Shown: positions 58,648-64,000 of the stretch, one piece after another | How the letters are laid out: the number at the start of each line of letters is the position of its first letter | Position numbering within the stretch: the first letter of the stretch is position 1 | NCBI GenBank assembly: GCA_002399025.1 | Contig: DHCV01000007.1 | Location: 98,083-162,082, forward strand | DNA length: 64,000 nt | Source: Bacteroidales bacterium UBA4893 | GTDB taxonomy: Bacteria; Bacteroidota; Bacteroidia; Bacteroidales; P3 | Reading direction: 5' to 3' | The notes under the pieces: generated by a model | What the model saw: only the letters and a program-made list of their open reading frames with translations | What the model was told of the DNA's origin: nothing | The model's database searches: none | Position numbers and translations under genes: made by a program

Positions 58648-61578
58648 ATGAAGTATAAATTAATTATAGCTGTTTTCGGGTTATGCACATTATTGAACTC
58701 ATGTGTTTCTGCAACTGGAAAAAAAACCGACCCTCCTCAACTTTCTCAACAAGAAATTTTTATTAATGAGAAACTAAAGTCAATGACAATTGAGGAAATG
58801 ATTGGACAGCTGATTATGATTGGATCTGATGCTAACAACAAACAATCATATTACAAGAATATTATCAAAAGTATTGATAGTTTGAAGATTGGAGGCGTTT
58901 GTTTCTTTAAGGGTACTTCAGAAGAACTAATGGCACTTAACAAAAAATATTCCACGGTTGCCAAAAATCCTCTTTTGGTTAGCATTGATGGTGAATGGGG
59001 CTTGGCAATGAGGTTAACCGATGCTTATTCCTTTCCTGCACAAATAACTCTTGGGGCAACAGATAATGATTCTCTAATTTATGAAATGGGAAAAAACATT
59101 GCCCTTCAAGCTAAATCGCTGGGAATTCATATTAACTTTGCTCCAACAATTGACATTAATCTAAATCCTAAAAATCCTGTGATTGGATTTCGTTCATTTG
59201 GAGAAGACAAAAAAAGAGTTGCAAAACTGGGCTGGGCATATCTGAAAGGGATGCAAGATAATGGGGCTTTGGGCTCATTGAAACATTTTCCTGGACATGG
59301 AGATACAGAAACTGATTCTCACTATTCCTTACCAATAATTAATCACTCAAAAGCATTTATTGATTCCATTGACTCCTACCCTTTTCGTTACGCAATTGAC
59401 AAGGGGGCTAAAATGGTTATGGTTGGTCATTTGAATATTCCTTCATTAATTCCTGACAAGAAACTTCCCTCCTCTTTAAGTAAAGAAATTATTACTGATT
59501 ATTTAAAAAAAGAACTCGGATTTAAAGGAATTGTTATTACCGATGCTCTAAACATGAAAGGAGTTACAAATGAGTACCTTAATGGAGAAGCAGAAGTTTT
59601 GGCTCTAATTGCAGGCGTGGATATTTTGCTTATGCCAAAAGATGAGTATAAGGCTGTAAGTGCAATCCTTAAAGCAATAAAGGACAATAGGATAACTCAA
59701 AAGGATATTAAAAACAAATGTAGGAAGGTTCTGAATTTAAAATACGAAATGGGTTTATTTGACAACGAGATTAAGGAATTATCTATCCCAAAAGAGGAAA
59801 TAATTGAACAAGCTCAAACCATTACCAATCAATTATCAGAAAGTATAATTACCCTTGCAAAGAATGATAGTAATTTCCTCCCAATTATAAATAGACATAA
59901 TTCAAAAATAGCTTTGGTTCAATTAGGTAGCTCCGACCATAAGACCTTTATTTCAACACTTAAAGACTATTCTGAGCTTAGTATTTTCAGGGTAAAGAAT
60001 ATTAATCAACTGACTGAAATCGAGGGAGATTTAAAAAAGTTTGATTATGTAATTGCAACAATTGGTGGTAACATTAGGAGGGGTCATAAGTCAAACTATG
60101 GAATTGACCCTATCGCACTAAAAGTTCTTACTGCCTTGCAGAAAAACCAAAAAACCATTCTTGCTCTTTTTGCAAACCCCTACTCTATCCAATTAATTGA
60201 AGACATGAAAGAAATTAAAGCAATTCTGATTGGTTATGAGAACACTCCTTCCCTACAAAGAGCATTAGCTAAAAGTATTTTTGGGAAAATACAAGTTAAA
60301 GGAAAGCTACCTGTTAGTAGTTCTGAAAAATACAAGGTAAATTTTGGATTAAGGTTTGATGATGAGGCTATGAGCTATGTTAATTGCAACGATGCAAACA
60401 TGAATCCCCAGTATTTTATGAAAATTGACAGCATTGTAAACTACGGAATTGTCAATAAGGCTTATCCTGGTTGTCAGATTGTGGTTTATAGGGACAATAA
60501 GCTCGTTTACAATAAATCTTACGGCTACTTGACCTACGATTCTCTCCAAAAAGTTAATAATAATACGCTATACGATGTTGCTTCCGTAACTAAGGTTATG
60601 AGTACAACAATTTCCATGATGAAACTCTACGATGAGTCTAACTATCAATTAGATGAAAAGCTTTCAAAGTATATGCCTATTTTGGATAGTTCAAATAAAA
60701 ACGAGATTACATTTAGAGAAATCCTTTCGCATAATACGGGTATGAAGGCTTGGGAGCCATTCTACAGCTCCACAATTATTAATAATGTATTAGATACTTC
60801 AATTTACAAAACAAATAAGACCAATTTCAAAGATTATGTTCCTGTTTGCGATAGCCTATACATCACAAAATCATACAAAAACTCAATTGTTGACAGGATA
60901 ATCAAAAGTGAGTTGAATAAAGAGAAAGGATATGTTTATTCTGACTTTGGATTTATTCTTTTAGGGGAGTTTATTGAGAAAAATACTAATATGCCCTTGG
61001 AAAAATATGTTGATGAAAGTTTCTATAAGCCAATGAGATTGAGGCATATTGGCTATAATCCACTAAAAAGATTTTCAATAAATAATATAGCTCCAACAGA
61101 AATTGACAACTATTTCAGAAATAGATTAATAAGGGGTTATGTTCACGACCCAGCGGCTGCAATGTTTGGAGGAGTTGCTGGACATGCAGGACTATTCTCA
61201 AATGCTAAGGATATTGCAGAGCTATGTCAAATGTTGCTTAACGGTGGAAAATATAGTAATCAAAGATATATAAAGGAAAACACAATTAGAATATTCAACA
61301 AAACCTATTTCAAGGACAATAGACGGACATTGGGATTTGACAAACCAGTAGACAAGAAAGACGGCAACAACTCCCCTTGCTCTCAATACGCCTCCAAAGA
61401 AAGTTTTGGACACACAGGATTCACTGGAACATATTTTTGGGTTGAACCAAAGGAGAACTTAACCTTCGTATTCCTCTCTAACAGAGTGTTTCCATCGCAA
61501 AACAACAATAAATTATCGAAATTAAGTATCAGAACAAACATTCACGACCTCCTATACGAATCAATAAGGAACTATTAG
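58648..61578 (+). CDS. GH3 beta-N-acetylhexosaminidase - serine beta-lactamase-like fusion lipoprotein
   Basis: A 976-residue two-enzyme protein. The signal IIAVFGLCTLLNSC has a lipobox. Residues 30-370 are a GH3 N-terminal domain with LVSIDGEWGLAMRL, SLKHFPGHGDTETDSH (the NagZ-type His/Asp loop) and FKGIVITDALNMKGV. A GH3 C-domain-like part follows to about 580. Residues 590-970 are a beta-lactamase/penicillin-binding domain with the SxxK site VASVTKVMST, YVYSDFG in the YxN position and FGHTGFTGT. Bacteroidota have many such fusions, thought to act in peptidoglycan turnover and recycling in the periplasm. Confidence 0.93.
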   Translation: MKYKLIIAVFGLCTLLNSCVSATGKKTDPPQLSQQEIFINEKLKSMTIEEMIGQLIMIGSDANNKQSYYKNIIKSIDSLKIGGVCFFKGTSEELMALNKKYSTVAKNPLLVSIDGEWGLAMRLTDAYSFPAQITLGATDNDSLIYEMGKNIALQAKSLGIHINFAPTIDINLNPKNPVIGFRSFGEDKKRVAKLGWAYLKGMQDNGALGSLKHFPGHGDTETDSHYSLPIINHSKAFIDSIDSYPFRYAIDKGAKMVMVGHLNIPSLIPDKKLPSSLSKEIITDYLKKELGFKGIVITDALNMKGVTNEYLNGEAEVLALIAGVDILLMPKDEYKAVSAILKAIKDNRITQKDIKNKCRKVLNLKYEMGLFDNEIKELSIPKEEIIEQAQTITNQLSESIITLAKNDSNFLPIINRHNSKIALVQLGSSDHKTFISTLKDYSELSIFRVKNINQLTEIEGDLKKFDYVIATIGGNIRRGHKSNYGIDPIALKVLTALQKNQKTILALFANPYSIQLIEDMKEIKAILIGYENTPSLQRALAKSIFGKIQVKGKLPVSSSEKYKVNFGLRFDDEAMSYVNCNDANMNPQYFMKIDSIVNYGIVNKAYPGCQIVVYRDNKLVYNKSYGYLTYDSLQKVNNNTLYDVASVTKVMSTTISMMKLYDESNYQLDEKLSKYMPILDSSNKNEITFREILSHNTGMKAWEPFYSSTIINNVLDTSIYKTNKTNFKDYVPVCDSLYITKSYKNSIVDRIIKSELNKEKGYVYSDFGFILLGEFIEKNTNMPLEKYVDESFYKPMRLRHIGYNPLKRFSINNIAPTEIDNYFRNRLIRGYVHDPAAAMFGGVAGHAGLFSNAKDIAELCQMLLNGGKYSNQRYIKENTIRIFNKTYFKDNRRTLGFDKPVDKKDGNNSPCSQYASKESFGHTGFTGTYFWVEPKENLTFVFLSNRVFPSQNNNKLSKLSIRTNIHDLLYESIRNY

Positions 61579-61600
61579 CAAACAAACTCCTTCCAAAAAA

Positions 61601-62389
61601 ATGATTTCCAGAAGCATAATAGCCGATTTAGAAAACTATGCAAAGACTTATAACACCAAAGACTTTATTGAATCAGACCCCATAAGGTTTCCTCATCAAT
61701 ATTCCTCAAAACAAGACATAGAAATATCCTCTTTTATAAGTTCTTGGCTTGCTTATGGCAATAGAAAAGCAATTCTTCAAACCCTAAATCTTATTCATCA
61801 AGATATTAACCTCAACTTTTCCAATAGTCCTTTTGAATATATTAAGCAAAGAGGATTCGAAAAATACAAAAACAACAACCAATCACTCTATCGTTTCTAC
61901 AAACACAACGACTTCTACAACCTATGCAACACATTGCACAAAATTTATATCATAGAAAACAATAATTCACTTGAAGATAAAATAGGAAAAGAGCTACAAC
62001 TAAGAGATAAAAGCATAAAACAAGATAGCAAAAACCCTAATCCTTGCCTAAACGTTATAGAAATCATAATTGATATTTTCAAAGATGTTGAAGGCATTCC
62101 AATTAACACAAAATCAGCCTGCAAAAGACTTTGTATGATGCTTCGCTGGTTAGTTAGAAATGATAATATTGTTGATTTAGGCATTTGGACAATACTTCAA
62201 CCTCAAGATTTAATAATTCCTCTTGACACTCACGTTCACAAGCAAGCACTTTTGCTTAACCTAACGAAGTCAAAGCAAGCCAATATGCAAACAGCTCTTG
62301 AAATAACTGCCAAACTAAAAGAAGTTTTTCCTGAAGACCCTACCCTTAGTGATTTTTCCCTTTTTGGATTTGGAGTAAATAATAAATAG
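61601..62389 (+). CDS. TIGR02757 (DUF2400) family protein
   Basis: A 262-residue protein. SDPIRFPHQYSSKQDIEISS, AYGNRKAILQTL, KRLCMMLRWLVRND and DLGIWTILQPQDLIIPLDTH match TIGR02757. The fold resembles helix-hairpin-helix DNA glycosylases, but the biochemical function is unestablished. It starts 22 bp after the GH3 fusion gene. Confidence 0.9.
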   Translation: MISRSIIADLENYAKTYNTKDFIESDPIRFPHQYSSKQDIEISSFISSWLAYGNRKAILQTLNLIHQDINLNFSNSPFEYIKQRGFEKYKNNNQSLYRFYKHNDFYNLCNTLHKIYIIENNNSLEDKIGKELQLRDKSIKQDSKNPNPCLNVIEIIIDIFKDVEGIPINTKSACKRLCMMLRWLVRNDNIVDLGIWTILQPQDLIIPLDTHVHKQALLLNLTKSKQANMQTALEITAKLKEVFPEDPTLSDFSLFGFGVNNK

Positions 62390-62762
62390 AAAAGGTTTTA
62401 TTTTCTATTTTATTTGCAATTCCCAACATCATAAAATAAGAATTAAGGATAGAAAAATTTATCCTATGCTTATTCCAAAAAACATCAATCATAATTAAAA
62501 ATAAGTCCCTTATATTTTTATATATGTCCCTTATATTTTCATTTATGTCCCTTATATTTTTATTTATCTAGGACTTATTTTTCATTATGATTGACTTTTT
62601 CAAATAACTCCTTATTCTATTTTACTGAAACGAAGTTTTAATAAATTCTTTCTTCGTTTTAATAAATTCTTTCTTCGTTTTAATCTGCTGAAACGAAGTT
62701 TTATTTTATTGAAACAAGGTTTTATTTCTCCTCGATAACTTTTCACTTTTCACTCCTCACTT

Positions 62763-62790
62763 CCGTCGTGCGGGATTTCCAATCCTGCAC
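62763..62790 (+). repeat. REP-like palindrome, copy 1
   Basis: Reads CCGTCGTGCGGGATTTCC then AATCCTGCAC: a conserved 5' CCGTC before a 10-bp hairpin (gtgcgggatt / aatcc-gcac, one base altered in this copy). Confidence 0.75.
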
Positions 62791-62853
62791 TATATTACTA
62801 TAAGGATTTATTATCCGTAAGATATACAATCTTCAAAAAAATATTCCTACAAA

Positions 62854-62884
62854 TTGTATTAATCAAAATGTATTTGTACATTTG
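62854..62884 (+). promoter_or_regulatory. candidate promoter of the HExxH gene
   Basis: TTG (62854-62856) and TACATTTG (62877-62884) with a 20-nt spacer. The ATG is at 62903. Confidence 0.5.
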
Positions 62885-62902
62885 CCAGCAAATAGAGATA
62901 AA

Positions 62903-63376
62903 ATGAGTAAATATCAGATTACAAATCCTAATAATAGTATAGTGCGGGATTGCAAATCCCGCACGACGGAAGGAGAAGAACAGTTTAACGCTATGCAGAA
63001 AGTGGATTATAATATTCAATTAATAATTCAAGAGACAGGAGTAGATAAAGAAAATCCAGATGCAAGAGGGACTTGTACCTACACTATTGCAGAGAGAAAT
63101 GGTAAAAAATTTATAGACTTAAGTAAAGGAGTAAAAATAACTCTTTATAAAGAAGTTATAACAAAAGATGGTGGATGGACAGAAACAAATATTGGCTCCA
63201 CTGGAACACATGAATCTGTCCATGCAACTGATAAGGAAAATATGAATGATGTACTTTATAATGCAACAATGCAAGATAAATTATCTCCTGAATTATTAAA
63301 AGATGTAGAATCTGTGCCTAAAGATAAGGCAAAAGCTTATAGAGCAGGGATGTATTTTCAAACAGGAGGAGAGTAA
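62903..63376 (+). CDS. HExxH protein, likely toxin or metallopeptidase fragment
   Basis: A 157-residue protein. GSTGTHESVHATDKEN contains the HESVH zinc-protease motif, as in RHS-associated or polymorphic toxin C-terminal domains. The N-terminal part NSIVRDCKSRTTEG is encoded by a REP-like palindrome inserted in frame. The ATG at 62903 is preferred to a TTG at 62882, which overlaps the promoter box. No signal peptide or RHS repeats precede it, so it is either a detached toxin tip or a small intracellular peptidase. The following gene starts 3 bp after its stop and may encode its partner. Confidence 0.55.
   Translation: MSKYQITNPNNSIVRDCKSRTTEGEEQFNAMQKVDYNIQLIIQETGVDKENPDARGTCTYTIAERNGKKFIDLSKGVKITLYKEVITKDGGWTETNIGSTGTHESVHATDKENMNDVLYNATMQDKLSPELLKDVESVPKDKAKAYRAGMYFQTGGE
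62942..62969 (-). repeat. REP-like palindrome, copy 2, inside a coding sequence
   Basis: Inverted copy of the palindrome with a perfect 10-bp stem (gtgcgggatt / aatcccgcac). It falls within codons 14-23 of the HExxH gene without breaking the frame. Confidence 0.85.
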
Positions 63377-63378
63377 TT

Positions 63379-63957
63379 ATGAAAAAGATAATAGTTTTTT
63401 GTACATTAATCATAAATATATTAACAGTATATAGTCAAGAGCTTAATATTCCTTTAAATTCTCTTGTTTTAAAAAACAAATTAGAGATTGATGAAATGAA
63501 AATTTTATTAAATGGACAAATTATTAATCAAACAAAAGAAGGAGAGAGACAAGGTTTATGGATTAACTATGATTTAGATAATTCTCAACACAAAATGTCA
63601 ATAATTAACTTAGGAGACACTTGCGTTAGCACTCTCACTTTAGATACTATTGGTATGTTGAAAGATAAATTGTTTACTATTAATGAATATGGTAGTTATA
63701 ATAATGGTAAAAAGATAGGAGAATGGAGGGTTTTTACTAAGGAAAAACACAATTTAAAGTTTAGAATTTTCTATTCTGAAAAAGGTGATATTGAAAAAAT
63801 AATGCGATATAAAGACTCAGAGGATAAAGACCTGAAAGATAATTTGGTTTATATTTTAGAAAGAGATAAAAAAAGTAAAAAATTTGTTGTTAATTGGGTT
63901 AATAATGAATTAAATTTAAATGAAGAAGAAGTCATATCTATATTTAATTTAAGATAA
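63379..63957 (+). CDS. secreted MORN/YwqK-like protein
   Basis: A 192-residue protein with a signal peptide (KKIIVFCTLIINILTVYSQ). Two MORN-like units occur: KEGERQGLWINYDL and YGSYNNGKKIGEWRVFTK, as in YwqK-type antitoxin/immunity proteins. It starts 3 bp after the HExxH gene, so the two are co-transcribed. An immunity role against the putative toxin is plausible but unproven, and the signal peptide would place it in the periplasm. Confidence 0.65.
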   Translation: MKKIIVFCTLIINILTVYSQELNIPLNSLVLKNKLEIDEMKILLNGQIINQTKEGERQGLWINYDLDNSQHKMSIINLGDTCVSTLTLDTIGMLKDKLFTINEYGSYNNGKKIGEWRVFTKEKHNLKFRIFYSEKGDIEKIMRYKDSEDKDLKDNLVYILERDKKSKKFVVNWVNNELNLNEEEVISIFNLR

Positions 63958-63979
63958 ATCTGGGTAGTGTATCAGGTTA

Positions 63980-64000
63980 CCGTCGTGCGGGATTTGCAAT
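63980..64000 (+). repeat. REP-like palindrome, copy 3 (cut by window end)
   Basis: Begins CCGTCGTGCGGGATTTGC then AAT, in the same orientation as copy 1. The HExxH/MORN gene pair is thus bracketed by copies 1 and 3. Confidence 0.8.

Larger units (their letters stand above)
62390..62902. repeat. spacer with a 110-bp inverted-repeat unit and 21-nt-phased repeats
   Basis: There is no gene. Arms 62485-62508 and 62571-62594 are inverted repeats (23 of 24). Inside, 'gtcccttatatttt' recurs at 62505, 62526 and 62547, exactly 21 nt apart. Next, 'ttttaataaattctttcttcg' is repeated head to tail at 62636-62656 and 62657-62677, again 21 nt. A REP-like palindrome sits at 62763-62790. Confidence 0.8.

Noticed and set aside
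58648..61578. GH3-beta-lactamase fusion as a novel architecture
   Set aside because: This fusion is common in Bacteroidota and is not new.

Overview
ORGANISM. The window is AT-rich DNA from a member of the Bacteroidota, most likely Bacteroidales. The evidence is: several promoters with the Bacteroidota -7 element TAnnTTTG; an HU-like protein of the Bacteroidales type (20285-20719); a DAHP synthase/chorismate mutase fusion; a GH3-beta-lactamase fusion lipoprotein; a SusD-era style of lipoprotein signals; and gaps filled with dispersed Bacteroidota intergenic repeats. This assignment is inferred from gene families only. LAYOUT. 1-54672 is almost entirely on the minus strand. 1844-49783 is a large surface-polysaccharide locus. 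In transcription order (right to left) it holds: rmlA and rmlB (dTDP-4-keto-6-deoxyglucose); a six-gene CDP-3,6-dideoxyhexose module ending in an acetolactate-synthase-like YerE homologue (39261-45777), which predicts a branched yersiniose-like sugar; a tviB/tviC pair for a UDP-N-acetyl-hexosaminuronic acid; a Wzx flippase; an acyl-CoA module (MaoC, CitE-like lyase, AAC(3)-like acyltransferase); a Wzy-like polymerase with two ATP-grasp and two CapA genes; an MBOAT/SGNH acylation pair; glycosyltransferases, a NodB deacetylase and a GNAT; LegC and LegB (a UDP-4-amino sugar); the initiating phosphoglycosyl transferase; and manC. ACCESSORY GENES. Several groups that look like defence or mobile genes are interleaved with the sugar genes: an HNH - ABC-type ATPase - DUF4435 TOPRIM operon (2963-5482, PARIS-like with an extra nuclease); a second ATPase - DUF3226 TOPRIM pair lodged between tviB and tviC (34070-35850); a GIY-YIG-like / class III cyclase-like pair (31949-32922); a SIR2-like DUF4917 gene bracketed by tRNA-3'-end-like repeats (30460-31788); a KilA-N gene nested in duplicated repeats (37850-38668); a GxxExxY gene between arrays of a ~111-bp hairpin repeat (7773-9027); and an AAA/DUF4143 ATPase at the left edge. 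The HNH/ATPase/TOPRIM operon is flanked on one side by intact manC and on the other by a shrunken copy of the manC start, which looks like an insertion scar. HOUSEKEEPING FLANK. From about 50 kb the content is chromosomal: a BIG2-like lipoprotein, a gate-family membrane protein, pyrI and pyrB, and a TPR lipoprotein divergent from an ECF sigma factor. pyrB is preceded by a possible 23-codon leader peptide whose stop codon runs into a terminator hairpin. This matches the layout of the E. coli pyrBI attenuator. Further right lie a small ORF plus aroG-aroQ fusion, a D-2-hydroxyacid dehydrogenase, lipoproteins, a GH3/serine-hydrolase fusion, a TIGR02757 protein, and at the right edge a short HExxH protein interrupted by a REP-like palindrome with a likely partner gene downstream.
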